34,214 nucleotides of DNA, taken from contig CAYGOC010000015.1 in NCBI GenBank assembly GCA_964351495.1, positions 1 through 34,214 on the forward strand. Direction: 5' to 3'. The stretch is from CAYGOC01 sp964351495 (lineage in GTDB: Bacteria; Chlamydiota; Chlamydiia; Chlamydiales; SM23-39). Shown here in pieces: positions 22,472 through 30,906 of the stretch. The first letter of the stretch is position 1. The number at the start of each line of letters is the position of its first letter. The notes below the pieces were generated by a model. That model was not told where the DNA came from and did no database searches. It was given only the letters and a program-made list of their open reading frames with translations. The position numbers and the translations under genes are program-made.

Positions 22472-23565
22472 GACTCACTAGATCCTTTCTCTTCTAAGTA
22501 TGTTTTGACAACGGTTTTAATGTTATCCCTGTTGATTCCATATTTGCTTAAATCCATTCCTAAGTTTAAGCCCATCTCTTCTAACTTTTCTTTAATCTCT
22601 GTTAAAGATTTCTTTCCAAAATTACGGAAACGAAGCATTTCAGACTCTGGCATAACAACCAGCTCTCCAATAGTATCAATACCGGCCCCCTCTAAGCAAT
22701 TAGCAGAGCGAACAGAAAGCTCTATCTCTCCAATTTTTAAGGCAAGCTTTCGTAAAACTTCATCCCGATCTTTATTTCCTTCTTCCTCTCCCTTATCAAA
22801 AGAGAGTTCCTGCATGTGCAGTCTTTTAAACACTTCTAAATGTAAAACAGCAACCTGAGACGAAAAGTCTAACGCTTCTTTAGGAGAAACCCTCCCATCT
22901 GTTAAAACTTCTAATATTAAACGATCAAAGTCTGTGTTCGACCCTACCCTAGTATTTTCCACATAGTAGTTAACTAGCCTTACAGGACTAAAAGAAGCAT
23001 CTAACACAACTTCATCTAACTGTCTTTCCAGTTCTGTCATCTTCTCAGAAGGAACATATCCTCTTCCAATCCCTACTTTTAATTCAATTTTCTTTTGAAA
23101 AGGCTTTGTAACAGAAAATATAGGATGACCCGGATTCACAATTTCAAAATCAGTGTTACCAACTATATCCTTTAAAGTTACTATGTATTCCCCTCCAGCT
23201 TGCGCTATCTGATCTGCCGTAATCTCCAGGTCTGTAATTACTTTCTTCACATCTCTAGAGTTTTTATCTTCAGAAAGAGGAATTCTTCTAAGAAGAGCAC
23301 CCTTCAAGTTAAGAACAATAGAGGTCATATCCTCTACCACTCCCTCAATCGCTGTATACTCGTGAGGAACCCCTTCAATTCGGACAGAAATAATAGCAGG
23401 AGCCTCCAAAGAGGTTAACATAATCCTTCTTAAAGTATTCCCTATAGTATGTCCAAAACCACGGGCAAAAGGAGCGATAACAAATTTTGCATAGTTAGGC
23501 TTCTTCAGAGAATCATCGATCTCAATTTTTTCCGGCATTTCAAATTTGCCATATTTGACTGTCAT
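22468..23565 (-). CDS. rpoA: RNA polymerase alpha subunit
   Basis: A 365-residue alpha subunit with both domains. The N-terminal dimerisation domain (about 1-235) holds GFGHTIGNTLRR (36-47), needed for assembly with beta and beta'. The C-terminal domain (about 275-340) has ELSVRSANCL with Arg286, equivalent to E. coli Arg265 that touches UP elements and activators, and FGKKSLTEIKEKL. Between them lies a charged linker (KGEEEGNKDRDE). The retained Arg suggests that UP-element-type recognition is possible in this organism. It is 20 bases downstream of rpsK, with AGGAG before the ATG. Confidence 0.98.
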   Translation of the reverse strand: MTVKYGKFEMPEKIEIDDSLKKPNYAKFVIAPFARGFGHTIGNTLRRIMLTSLEAPAIISVRIEGVPHEYTAIEGVVEDMTSIVLNLKGALLRRIPLSEDKNSRDVKKVITDLEITADQIAQAGGEYIVTLKDIVGNTDFEIVNPGHPIFSVTKPFQKKIELKVGIGRGYVPSEKMTELERQLDEVVLDASFSPVRLVNYYVENTRVGSNTDFDRLILEVLTDGRVSPKEALDFSSQVAVLHLEVFKRLHMQELSFDKGEEEGNKDRDEVLRKLALKIGEIELSVRSANCLEGAGIDTIGELVVMPESEMLRFRNFGKKSLTEIKEKLEEMGLNLGMDLSKYGINRDNIKTVVKTYLEEKGSSES

Positions 23566-23585
23566 AAAAACTCAACTCCTATCTT

Positions 23586-24011
23586 TTAAGCACGTCTTCT
23601 CTTTCTAGGTCTACAACCCCCGTGAGGGATTGGGGTCTTATCTCGAATAATCGTAACAGCTAATCCTGCACTAATCACACCCCGAACCGCAGACTCTCTT
23701 CCCGCTCCAGGACCACATAAATCTATCTCACATTCTTTCATTCCCATTCCCATAGCCAGCTTTGCCGCATCTTGCGCCGCAACCGTCGCAGCGTAGGCAG
23801 AAGACTTACGAGAACCGGAAAATTTCATTTTCCCAGCAGAAGACCAGGCAATGACATTTCCTACTAAATCTGTGATACTCACAATCGTATTGTTATAAGT
23901 AGCCATCACATGTACAACCCCAGACGGAATTGTTCTGTGTACTTTTTTCTTTTTTACAACCGCTTTCTTTACCGGTGCGGCTTGCGCTTTCTTTTGATTT
24001 TCCTTAGCCAA
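23586..24011 (-). CDS. rpsK: 30S ribosomal protein uS11
   Basis: A 141-residue uS11 with the signature NNTIVSITDLVGNVIAWSSAG, then FSGSRKSSAYAA, and the terminal HGGCRPRKRRRA. It lies in the platform of the small subunit near the mRNA exit. The N-terminus carries a Lys/Ala extension (QKKAQAAPVKKAVVKKKK). It follows rpsM by 11 bases in the alpha operon. Confidence 0.97.
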   Translation of the reverse strand: MAKENQKKAQAAPVKKAVVKKKKVHRTIPSGVVHVMATYNNTIVSITDLVGNVIAWSSAGKMKFSGSRKSSAYAATVAAQDAAKLAMGMGMKECEIDLCGPGAGRESAVRGVISAGLAVTIIRDKTPIPHGGCRPRKRRRA

Positions 24012-24022
24012 GATATACCCCT

Positions 24023-24391
24023 TTAGATTTTCTTATTAGCTACCGTTCTCTTTTTACCTTTTCTAGTACGAGCATTAGAACGAGTTCTTTGCCCTCGAAC
24101 CGGAAGAGAAGAACGATGCCTTTGCCCTACATAACAATGGATATTTACAAGCCTTTTAATATTTCCTTGCACTTCCCTTCGAAGATCCCCTTCTACTTTA
24201 ATCTCATTTTGTAAAACATGGTTGATCTTCGCGATCTCTTCTTGAGAAAGCTTTCCCGCAGGCATATTAGGATCAAGCCCCAAATTTTCAACCAGATCTT
24301 TCGCAACTTTATTCCCTATCCCGTAGATGTACGTAAGGCTAATTACTAACCTCTTCTTATCCGGTATATCTATCCCTATCACCCGTGGCAT
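24023..24391 (-). CDS. rpsM: 30S ribosomal protein uS13
   Basis: A 122-residue uS13 starting PRVIGIDIPDKKRLVISLTY, with the helix-hairpin region (IYGIG) and the basic C-terminal RGQRTRSNARTRKG that reaches the P-site tRNA and forms a bridge to the 50S. GAGGA stands before the ATG. It is the first gene after a 90-base gap containing a promoter candidate, which probably starts the alpha operon segment. No rpmJ is found ahead of it. Confidence 0.97.
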   Translation of the reverse strand: MPRVIGIDIPDKKRLVISLTYIYGIGNKVAKDLVENLGLDPNMPAGKLSQEEIAKINHVLQNEIKVEGDLRREVQGNIKRLVNIHCYVGQRHRSSLPVRGQRTRSNARTRKGKKRTVANKKI

Positions 24392-24437
24392 ATTTTCCTC
24401 ATTCCCTGAACTATTAAAAAAAGTTTTACTGCGTTAT

Positions 24438-24466
24438 AAGATACCATAAATCTCTTTATCCCACAA
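24438..24466 (-). promoter_or_regulatory. Candidate internal promoter before rpsM
   Basis: On the minus strand, TTGTGG and TATCTT are separated by 17 bases, 46 bases before the rpsM ATG. The 90-base gap is the longest inside the ribosomal block and is where rpmJ lies in many other bacteria. A promoter here would allow separate expression of rpsM-rpsK-rpoA-rplQ. Confidence 0.5.
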
Positions 24467-24481
24467 TTTTAAAAGTATTTT

Positions 24482-25840
24482 TCATCTGCTTCTAGAGCGG
24501 CTCTTTGTCATAAAACCATCATACTTCTTCATAAGAAGATGAGACTCTATTTGTTTCATCGTATCTAAAACAACTCCTACCAAAATCAAAAGGGAAGTTC
24601 CCCCAAAAAACTGCGTAATCATCGGATCTAAATGTAAAAACTTTCCTATAATGGTAGGTAAAATAGCAATAAGCGCTAAAAAGATCGCTCCTGCCAAAGT
24701 TATTTTACTCATAACCGACTCTAAAAACTCCTGCGTAGGCCTTCCTTGACGAACCCCCGGAATAAAAGCCCCATTTTTCTTCATGTCAGATGCAATCTGA
24801 TCAGGACGAAACTGCGTAGCTGTCCAAAAATAGGTAAAAAACAATATTAAAGAAACATACACAATCATATAAAAAGTACTGCCAGGAGAAAGCCAAGAAA
24901 CCCCTCCCCCTTTCGACAAAAACTGCCCCATTGCTCCTAAAACCATTAAGAAAGAAGAAGCAAAAATAACAGGAATAACCCCTGCATAATTGAGCTTTAA
25001 AGGAATGTGAGAAGAGCCTCCTTGAGTCTCATGCCTTCCTATTACCCTTCTAGCGTATTGCAAAGGAATCTTTCTTTGTCCTTGTATCACTAAAATAGTG
25101 CCCACAATAATAGCTACAAAAAGCGCTAACAAAATGAAAAGAGAGGTAAAGCTCATTTGCCCTTCCCCTTGCGAACCTAAATTAAGCTGTTGCAAAATAG
25201 AGCCAAAAGTAGAAGGAAAAGAAGATAAAATCCCCGTTACAATGATTAAGCTCATCCCATTGCCAATCCCTTTCTCAGAAATTTGTTCTCCAATCCACAT
25301 TAAAATAAGAGTTCCCGTGGTCATCGTCACAATCGAAATCAAATAAAAAAGAACAGGAGCCCCAAACCAATGAACATCTACTATCGAACTTAAAATAATT
25401 CCCGGAGTAGAAAAGTTAAGCTGCAAAACAAACCGCGCTAAAAGAGCGGACTGAAAAACAGAAAGAAACAGCGTAGTTATTCGAGTCCACTTAGAAAGCT
25501 TTTTCTTGCCTTGATCTACACTCTCCCGAATCTCCCTCTGCAAAGAAGGGATTACAGAAACCAAAAGCTGCATGATAATAGAGGCCGAAATATAGGGCAT
25601 TACTCCAAGAGCTGTCACCGTCATCTTAGCGAAAGCACCTCCAGAGAAGATGTCCATAAGCTGAAATAAGTTCTGAGCTCCCCCCGTAACTTGGCGAAAC
25701 ACAGAAAGAGCAAGCTCTCCATTAATCCCCGGAACAGGAACACAAGCCCCAATACGACAGACAACTAAAAACCAGAAAGTAAAGTGAATCTTTCTTCTTA
25801 GCTCTGGAATACTCCAGATTTTTAAAATAGACTGAATCAT
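24482..25840 (-). CDS. secY: Preprotein translocase subunit SecY
   Basis: A 452-residue channel protein with ten hydrophobic helices. Landmarks are the N-terminal WSIPELRRKIHFTFWFL, the early GINGELALSVF plug region, IMQLLVSVIPSLQ, the cytoplasmic loop VIQGQRKIPLQYARRVIGR that contacts ribosome and SecA, and ATQFRPDQIASDMKKNGAFIPGVRQGRPT. It forms the SecYEG pore for protein export and membrane insertion. The ATG overlaps the rplO stop by 4 bases, so its translation is likely coupled. Confidence 0.98.
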   Translation of the reverse strand: MIQSILKIWSIPELRRKIHFTFWFLVVCRIGACVPVPGINGELALSVFRQVTGGAQNLFQLMDIFSGGAFAKMTVTALGVMPYISASIIMQLLVSVIPSLQREIRESVDQGKKKLSKWTRITTLFLSVFQSALLARFVLQLNFSTPGIILSSIVDVHWFGAPVLFYLISIVTMTTGTLILMWIGEQISEKGIGNGMSLIIVTGILSSFPSTFGSILQQLNLGSQGEGQMSFTSLFILLALFVAIIVGTILVIQGQRKIPLQYARRVIGRHETQGGSSHIPLKLNYAGVIPVIFASSFLMVLGAMGQFLSKGGGVSWLSPGSTFYMIVYVSLILFFTYFWTATQFRPDQIASDMKKNGAFIPGVRQGRPTQEFLESVMSKITLAGAIFLALIAILPTIIGKFLHLDPMITQFFGGTSLLILVGVVLDTMKQIESHLLMKKYDGFMTKSRSRSR

Positions 25841-26295
25841 GCCTCTAAGATCTTATAAGAAATTTTTTTTGCATCCAACTTTTCTTTTGCTTTCCCACTA
25901 AAGTGGTGCGCTTCAATCGATAGATTCTTAGAAAGGTCTCCCTCAGATAAAATACGGAGAGTTCCTTTCATATCTTTCTTTACCAAACCCTTACTTCGAA
26001 GGGTTTCTAGGTTCACAACCTCTCCTTCTTCGTAGAAGTTATCTAAAAAAGACAAATTAAGAACGACATCTTCTATAAAAAACCTTCCTCTTGTAAATCC
26101 TCTAACAGGAAGCTTCATGAAAAGACGCATACGCCCCCCTTCATAAGTATACCTTCTAGAATAACCAGATCTAGAACCATCTCCCTTATGGCCTCTGCCA
26201 CAAGTTTTACCTCTCTTAGACCCTGGACCTCTTCCTACTCTTTGTACTTTCTTAAAAGGACGGTGTGTATTAGCTAAACTATTTAGACGTATCAT
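25837..26295 (-). CDS. rplO: 50S ribosomal protein uL15
   Basis: A 152-residue uL15 with the Gly/Arg/Lys-rich N-terminal part (GRGPGSKRGKTCGRGHKG) that penetrates 23S rRNA, then KLPVRGFTRG and the globular C-terminal half. It is a few residues longer than the E. coli protein. Its start lies 17 bases inside the rpsE coding end, and its stop overlaps secY. Between rpsE and rplO many bacteria carry rpmD (uL30), which is absent here as in Chlamydia. Confidence 0.96.
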   Translation of the reverse strand: MIRLNSLANTHRPFKKVQRVGRGPGSKRGKTCGRGHKGDGSRSGYSRRYTYEGGRMRLFMKLPVRGFTRGRFFIEDVVLNLSFLDNFYEEGEVVNLETLRSKGLVKKDMKGTLRILSEGDLSKNLSIEAHHFSGKAKEKLDAKKISYKILEA

Positions 26296-26770
26296 TTGTC
26301 ACCCCTTTTCTTTCCTTCATTCTCTCTTTTCGGTTTACTAAACCCTTTAAAGCTTTTACCGTAGCTCGAACCTGGTTAATAGGATTACTACACCCCAGAC
26401 TTTTCGCAACTATATCCTTCACACCACCTAGTTCTAAAACAGAACGAACTTTTGATCCTGCTACAATTCCCGTTCCCTCTTTCGCCGGCTTCAAAAGAAG
26501 CTTTACTCCGTCCCAGTCTACTAAAACTTCATGAGGAATGGTTGTGTTTTCTATCTCAAAAGAAAACATCTCCTTTCTAGCCTGTTCAGAAGCTTTCTTA
26601 ATCGCATCAGAAACTTCATTGGCTTTTGCAAAGCCATATCCAATTTTTCCCTGCCCATTTCCTACTAAAATAAGAGCGGAAAAACTAAACTTTCGCCCCC
26701 CCTTAACCACTTTAGAGCAACGATTAATATGTAGTACTTTCTCTTCTAATTGATCTTCTTCTTTACTCAT
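26279..26770 (-). CDS. rpsE: 30S ribosomal protein uS5
   Basis: A 163-residue uS5. The double-stranded RNA-binding-like N-terminal domain shows GRKFSFSALILVGNGQGKIGYG, and the second domain shows KEGTGIVAGSKVRSVLELGGVKD and NPINQVRATVKAL. It shapes the mRNA entry tunnel and affects decoding accuracy. Its last 17 bases overlap the first bases of rplO in another frame, so the two are probably translated in a coupled way. Confidence 0.97.
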   Translation of the reverse strand: MSKEEDQLEEKVLHINRCSKVVKGGRKFSFSALILVGNGQGKIGYGFAKANEVSDAIKKASEQARKEMFSFEIENTTIPHEVLVDWDGVKLLLKPAKEGTGIVAGSKVRSVLELGGVKDIVAKSLGCSNPINQVRATVKALKGLVNRKERMKERKGVTNDTSK

Positions 26771-26782
26771 ATAAGCCTTACG

Positions 26783-27154
26783 TTAAAACTGAAGTCCCGC
26801 TTCTCTCGCAGAATCAGCAAGTTTTGCTATAATTCCATGATATTTATATCGCCCACGATCAAAAATAACCGTTTCTATATTTTGCTCTTTCGCTTTCTTT
26901 GCTACTAAAGCTCCTAAATGTTCCGCTGCTTCTTTCGATTTTTTAGAAAAAGAAGTGCCTTTTAAGTCCTTAGAAAGAGTTCCCAACCCTAATAAAGTTT
27001 TCCCCTTCTCATCATCAATCAGCTGTACATAAATATGAGAATTCGACTTAAAAACACTCATCCTAGGCTTTGCAGAAGAACCCCGCAAAAACTTCCTTAC
27101 TCGAAGAGCCCGCTTTTTCCTTCTTTTGTTTTTTTGCAATACACTATTTTCCAT
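26783..27154 (-). CDS. rplR: 50S ribosomal protein uL18
   Basis: A 123-residue uL18 with a basic N-terminus (KNKRRKKRALRVRKFLRG), RPRMSVFKS-type core (here KPRMSVFKSNSHIYVQ) and the C-terminal FDRGRYKYHGIIAKLADSAR. It binds 5S rRNA in the central protuberance with uL5. It lies 8 bases after rplF and 12 before rpsE. Confidence 0.97.
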   Translation of the reverse strand: MENSVLQKNKRRKKRALRVRKFLRGSSAKPRMSVFKSNSHIYVQLIDDEKGKTLLGLGTLSKDLKGTSFSKKSKEAAEHLGALVAKKAKEQNIETVIFDRGRYKYHGIIAKLADSAREAGLQF

Positions 27155-27162
27155 AGCCTTTC

Positions 27163-27693
27163 CTATTTTCCTTTCGCTTTCCCAGCTTTCTTACGTACAT
27201 ACTCTCCCTCATAACGGATTCCCTTTCCTTTATAAGGTTCAGGAGGTCTAATTCCTCTTACTACAGCAGCAAATTGACCTAACTTCTGCTTGTCTATGCC
27301 CGTCATGACAACTAAATCTTTTTCTACTTTCACCTGAATTCCAGACGGAATATCCACTTTAGTAGGATGAGAATAACCCACTTGCAAGTCTAGCTTACTT
27401 CCTTCTAAAACAGCCTTGTAACCCACTCCTATTAGTAAAAGTCTCTTTTCAAAACCCTTACTCACTCCCTCTACAATATTACGAATCAAAGCCCAATGAA
27501 GACCCCAGTCTTTTTTTAAGATAGACTCTGCAGCATCTACAAAAAAATGGTCTTTTTCTTTTCGAATAGAAATTCCAGACGGAATCTCATGCTTCAAAGT
27601 ACCCTTCGGTCCTTTTACTTCTATTTTCTGCCCTTCTACTTTCAGATCTACTCCCTGAGGAAGCGGAATCGATTGCTTTGCTAACCTAGACAT
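27163..27693 (-). CDS. rplF: 50S ribosomal protein uL6
   Basis: A 176-residue uL6 with the duplicated beta-sheet domains. The first contains IEVKGPKGTLKHEIPSGI, and the second ends in PPEPYKGKGIRYEGEYVRKK, the diagnostic C-terminal motif that contacts rRNA near the GTPase-associated centre. The length equals that of E. coli uL6. It lies 16 bases after rpsH. Confidence 0.98.
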   Translation of the reverse strand: MSRLAKQSIPLPQGVDLKVEGQKIEVKGPKGTLKHEIPSGISIRKEKDHFFVDAAESILKKDWGLHWALIRNIVEGVSKGFEKRLLLIGVGYKAVLEGSKLDLQVGYSHPTKVDIPSGIQVKVEKDLVVMTGIDKQKLGQFAAVVRGIRPPEPYKGKGIRYEGEYVRKKAGKAKGK

Positions 27694-27709
27694 GTTCTTC
27701 CCTTACATT

Positions 27710-28102
27710 TTACCAAACGGAGCAGAGGAGTTTTCCTCCCACTCTCTCTTTTCTAGCCTGTTTTCCTTCCATCACGCCTTTAGGAGTAGAGATAATAGAA
27801 ATCCCCATTCCATTTTGAACTCTAGGAATTTCTTTAAAACCTACATATTTCTTAAGCCCCGGTTTAGAAATCCTAGAAAGGCCCTGAATTACCGCATTTC
27901 TCTTCCCATTATAACGCAAGAAAAGACGCATTACTCTTTTTTCTGCATTCACTAAAAAGTTTTCAATAAACCCCTCTTCTTTCAAAATTTCTGCAATACG
28001 CACTTTCATTTTGCTAAGAGGAGCCTCTACATAACGATGTCTTGCCTTTTTCGCGTTCCGAATCCGGGTCAAAAAGTCTGCTATAGGATCGTTTACAGCC
28101 AT
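27710..28102 (-). CDS. rpsH: 30S ribosomal protein uS8
   Basis: A 130-residue uS8 with the N-terminal DPIADFLTRIRNAKKARH and the C-terminal GISIISTPKGVMEGKQARK followed by VGGKLLCSVW. It binds helix 21 of 16S rRNA. In E. coli uS8 represses the spc operon; no similar mRNA structure was identified here. It directly follows rplE; the rpsN (uS14) gene normally found between them in many bacteria is absent, as in Chlamydia. Confidence 0.98.
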   Translation of the reverse strand: MAVNDPIADFLTRIRNAKKARHRYVEAPLSKMKVRIAEILKEEGFIENFLVNAEKRVMRLFLRYNGKRNAVIQGLSRISKPGLKKYVGFKEIPRVQNGMGISIISTPKGVMEGKQARKERVGGKLLCSVW

Positions 28103-28116
28103 TTTTTTTCTTCTCC

Positions 28117-28650
28117 TTACTTAAATGGGAAACCCATTTGCGTTAATAATGCTACACAATCTTCATCTGTCTTTGCAGAAGTAACAAAAGCAAAATTCAT
28201 CCCTTGCGCTCTTTGCACTTCATCTAAGTTAATTTCAGGAAAAATTTGCTGATCTTGTATCCCTACGTTATAAGTCCCTCTTCCATCACACTTCTTAGAA
28301 AAACCACGAAAGTCAGGAATTCTAGGACAAACAATATGACAAAACTTCTCAAAAAAATAATACATTCTTTTTCCTCGAAGAGTCACTTTAAGACCAATTT
28401 CCTGTCCCTCTCGCAACTTGAAGTTAGAAATCGCTTTTTTCGACTTGGTAACAATCGGCTTTTGCCCAGATAAAAACATCAATTCTTTACTGTGCTTCTC
28501 AAGGGCATTTTTATCTTTTAAAGCTTCCGCTAACCCCATTGAAATCACAATCTTCTTTAAAACAGGAACCTCATGAATGTTCTTTTTTTCATGCTGCTTC
28601 ATCAAACTGGGACGAATTTCTTTTTTATACTTTTCTTGTAACTTAGACAT
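28117..28650 (-). CDS. rplE: 50S ribosomal protein uL5
   Basis: A 177-residue uL5 with HEVPVLKKIVISMGL near the N-terminus, KSKKAISNFKLREGQEIG, and the core GKRMYYFFEKFCHIVCPRIPDFRG. It binds 5S rRNA and contacts P-site tRNA. Length matches the family. It lies 9 bases after rplX and 14 before rpsH. Confidence 0.98.
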   Translation of the reverse strand: MSKLQEKYKKEIRPSLMKQHEKKNIHEVPVLKKIVISMGLAEALKDKNALEKHSKELMFLSGQKPIVTKSKKAISNFKLREGQEIGLKVTLRGKRMYYFFEKFCHIVCPRIPDFRGFSKKCDGRGTYNVGIQDQQIFPEINLDEVQRAQGMNFAFVTSAKTDEDCVALLTQMGFPFK

Positions 28651-28659
28651 CTTAGTTTC

Positions 28660-28989
28660 CTATTTGCTTTTAACCTTTCGGTACTCTACTTCTTTTCCTG
28701 TCTTGTCAAAATAGACAAGAACCTTTTCTTCTCCTTTCATAAGAGCCTTCAAACGAACCGGCTTCTTATCTTTACTTACAAGTTGTACATTAGAAATGTG
28801 AATCGGCATCTCTATAGAAACAATCTGTGCAGCCGCCTGCTCTGAAGTTCTTTTCATATGTTTCTTTCGAACATTTATCCCTTGCACAACTACTCTATCT
28901 TCTTTCCGAAAAAGCACTTTTCCCATTTTCCCTTTGTCATTCCCTGAAATGACCATCACTTCATCGTCTTTCCGAATCCACTTACTCAT
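28660..28989 (-). CDS. rplX: 50S ribosomal protein uL24
   Basis: A 109-residue uL24 with a KOW motif near its start (RKDDEVMVISGNDKGKMGKV) and GINVRKKHMKRT typical of the family. It is one of the first proteins to bind 23S rRNA during assembly. It follows rplN by 7 bases, within the continuous spc segment. Confidence 0.97.
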   Translation of the reverse strand: MSKWIRKDDEVMVISGNDKGKMGKVLFRKEDRVVVQGINVRKKHMKRTSEQAAAQIVSIEMPIHISNVQLVSKDKKPVRLKALMKGEEKVLVYFDKTGKEVEYRKVKSK

Positions 28990-28996
28990 ATAAACC

Positions 28997-29365
28997 TCAA
29001 ATAACCTCTGGAGCTAAAGAACTGATTTTTATAAAACCCTCTTCTCTTACTTCCCTTGCAACAGGACCAAAAATACGAGTCCCTTTTGGATTGTTTTTGT
29101 CATCAATAATAACACAACTGTTATCGTAAAATTTTAACTGCGATCCATCCGCTCTTTTAATAGATTTTTTCGTGCGAACAATAACCGCTTTCACTACTTC
29201 CCCTTTTTTCGTAGAAGACTTCGGATCTGCCTCTTTCACAGAACAAACAATGATATCCCCCACGCTCGCATATCTTCTTTTAGATCCCCCAAGCACTTTG
29301 AAGCACTTCACTCTTTTAGCTCCTGTGTTGTCAGCTACCTCTAACTCTGTCTCTTGCTGTATCAT
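28997..29365 (-). CDS. rplN: 50S ribosomal protein uL14
   Basis: A 122-residue uL14 beginning IQQETELEVADNTGAKRVKC, with RRYASVGDIIVCSVKEA and the C-terminal GTRIFGPVAREVR. It is highly conserved, contributes to bridge B5/B8 with the 30S subunit, and is a docking site for the silencing factor RsfS. It lies 18 bases after rpsQ. Confidence 0.98.
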   Translation of the reverse strand: MIQQETELEVADNTGAKRVKCFKVLGGSKRRYASVGDIIVCSVKEADPKSSTKKGEVVKAVIVRTKKSIKRADGSQLKFYDNSCVIIDDKNNPKGTRIFGPVAREVREEGFIKISSLAPEVI

Positions 29366-29383
29366 CTCTCTTCCTTACAAACT

Positions 29384-29638
29384 TTAAGATTTGACCACTT
29401 TTGTTACTCTCCAACGCTTCAACTTAGAAAGAGGTCTCGTTTCCATAATCTCCACTACATCTCCCTCTTTCAAAGTTTCTCCCTCGTTATGAGCATAACA
29501 CTTTCTTTTGCGCTCTACCAATTTTCCATACTTGAAATGTCTTACCTTTTCAGAAAAAGAAACCACTACCGTTTTTTTCATCTTGTTCGATAAAACTACC
29601 CCTTCTAAAACCTTTCTCTCTTTCCTTACACTTTCCAT
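29384..29638 (-). CDS. rpsQ: 30S ribosomal protein uS17
   Basis: An 84-residue uS17, an OB-fold protein with LEGVVLSNKMKKTVVVSF and RHFKYGKLVERKRKCYAHN, the usual signature that binds helix 11 of 16S rRNA. Its start directly abuts the rpmC stop with no intervening base, suggesting translational coupling. Confidence 0.97.
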   Translation of the reverse strand: MESVRKERKVLEGVVLSNKMKKTVVVSFSEKVRHFKYGKLVERKRKCYAHNEGETLKEGDVVEIMETRPLSKLKRWRVTKVVKS

Positions 29639-29836
29639 CTACTTCCTCTTCTTTTCTGAAATAATGGTTAAAATTCTGGCTCGATCTTTCTTCTTTACAG
29701 ACAAAAGATGGGGCTTTTCTAACTTGCGACTCACACGAAGCTCGTTTTTAAGCTCGTAAATCTCAAGACTAATCTCTTCTACCATAGCTCGAAGCTCTTC
29801 TACTGCTTCATTTCTTAAATCTTTCGCTTTTAACAT
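29639..29836 (-). CDS. rpmC: 50S ribosomal protein uL29
   Basis: A 65-residue helical hairpin protein with KAKDLRNEAVEELRAMVEEI and the diagnostic second half ending with KKKDRARILTIISEKKRK. It sits next to the exit tunnel close to uL23, where trigger factor and SRP dock. It lies 5 bases after rplP and abuts rpsQ. Confidence 0.95.
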   Translation of the reverse strand: MLKAKDLRNEAVEELRAMVEEISLEIYELKNELRVSRKLEKPHLLSVKKKDRARILTIISEKKRK

Positions 29837-29841
29837 ATCTC

Positions 29842-30261
29842 TTAAGCCCTCTGCACTCTTTCTACAAAACGTGTTTTAACCGGAAGCTTTGCTGCCGCAA
29901 GCCTTAAAGCCTCTTGAGCCTCTTCCCTAGAAACACCGCTCACTTCAAATAAAACCCTACCTGGTCTCACTACAGCTACCCAATGATCTGTCGCTCCTTT
30001 TCCTTTTCCCATACGAGTCTCTAAAGGCTTTTTAGAAACGGGTTTATCAGGAAAAACTCGAATTAATACCTTCCCTTTTCTAGAAAAAGTCCGGTTAATA
30101 GTAACCCTACATGCCTCGATCTGCTGTCCTGTAATCCAACCCCGATCCAAAGCCTGCATCCCATACTCACCAGCTTCTACAAAACAGCCTCTCTTACTAA
30201 GACCTTTGTAGCTTCCCTTTTGCTGCTTTCGAAATTTCGTTTTAGAAGGCATCAAAGCCAT
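29842..30261 (-). CDS. rplP: 50S ribosomal protein uL16
   Basis: A 139-residue uL16 with PSKTKFRKQQKGSYKG, then WITGQQIEACRVTINRTF, VRVFPDKP-type strand (IRVFPDKPVSKK) and GKGKGATDHWVAVVRPGRV. It positions A-site tRNA and the 5S rRNA region. The first residues MAL precede the usual MPSK start, so the second methionine is an alternative. It lies 12 bases after rpsC. Confidence 0.97.
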   Translation of the reverse strand: MALMPSKTKFRKQQKGSYKGLSKRGCFVEAGEYGMQALDRGWITGQQIEACRVTINRTFSRKGKVLIRVFPDKPVSKKPLETRMGKGKGATDHWVAVVRPGRVLFEVSGVSREEAQEALRLAAAKLPVKTRFVERVQRA

Positions 30262-30273
30262 AGTCTATCTCCT

Positions 30274-30900
30274 TTACAACTCTTCACTACGATTAATCCA
30301 AACCTTCACACCAATAGAACCATACGTCGTTTCCGCTCGAGATGTCGCATAGCCTATTTCCGCTTTAATAGTATGAAGAGGAATCCTTCCTTCTTTATAC
30401 CACTCAGTCCGAGCTATCTCCGCTCCCCCAATTCTTCCGGAAAGCTGCACCTTAATCCCTAAAGCCCCTGCATCCATAGAAGTCTGAAGCGCCTTTTTCA
30501 TAGCTCTTCTAAAAGGAATTCTTCTTTCTATCTGCTTGGCAATGTTATCCGCTACTAACTGCGGATCTAAGTCCGGTCTTTTGATCTCTTCTACTTCAAC
30601 CCAAACTTCCTTGCCCGTTAGAGCCTTCAGCTCTTTTTTCAAAACTTCAATCTCAGCACCCTTTCTTCCAATCACAAGACCGGGCCTTGCTGTGTGAATC
30701 ACCACCTCTATCTTGTCGCTCATTCTCTTTACAACAAGACGAGCCGTTCCAACACAAACCGACTTCTTCATAAGGTGTTTTCTAATCTTTCTATCTTCCT
30801 CTAAAAGCTTCCCAAACTCTTGTTTGTTCGCAAACCAGCTAGAAAGCCACTTTTTCTTCCGCACTAAGCGAAATCCAATTGGAGATGTTTTCTGACCCAT
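30274..30900 (-). CDS. rpsC: 30S ribosomal protein uS3
   Basis: A 208-residue uS3. The KH domain is clear, with VVIHTARPGLVIGRKGAEIE containing the GRKG loop, and the C-terminal domain shows GIKVQLSGRIGGAEIARTEW. It forms the mRNA entry site and has helicase-related function. The length is somewhat shorter than in E. coli because the acidic C-terminal tail is absent. It lies 6 bases after rplV. Confidence 0.98.
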   Translation of the reverse strand: MGQKTSPIGFRLVRKKKWLSSWFANKQEFGKLLEEDRKIRKHLMKKSVCVGTARLVVKRMSDKIEVVIHTARPGLVIGRKGAEIEVLKKELKALTGKEVWVEVEEIKRPDLDPQLVADNIAKQIERRIPFRRAMKKALQTSMDAGALGIKVQLSGRIGGAEIARTEWYKEGRIPLHTIKAEIGYATSRAETTYGSIGVKVWINRSEEL

Positions 30901-30906
30901 TCTTTC

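Noticed and set aside
22424..22858. 144-residue ORF antisense to the rpoA 3' end and rplQ start
   Set aside because: Serine-rich low-information translation opposite two certain genes; a shadow.
24392..24481. A hidden rpmJ (about 37 codons) between secY and rpsM
   Set aside because: No frame gives the Cys/His zinc pattern and Lys/Arg-rich sequence of bL36; the gap is a promoter region.
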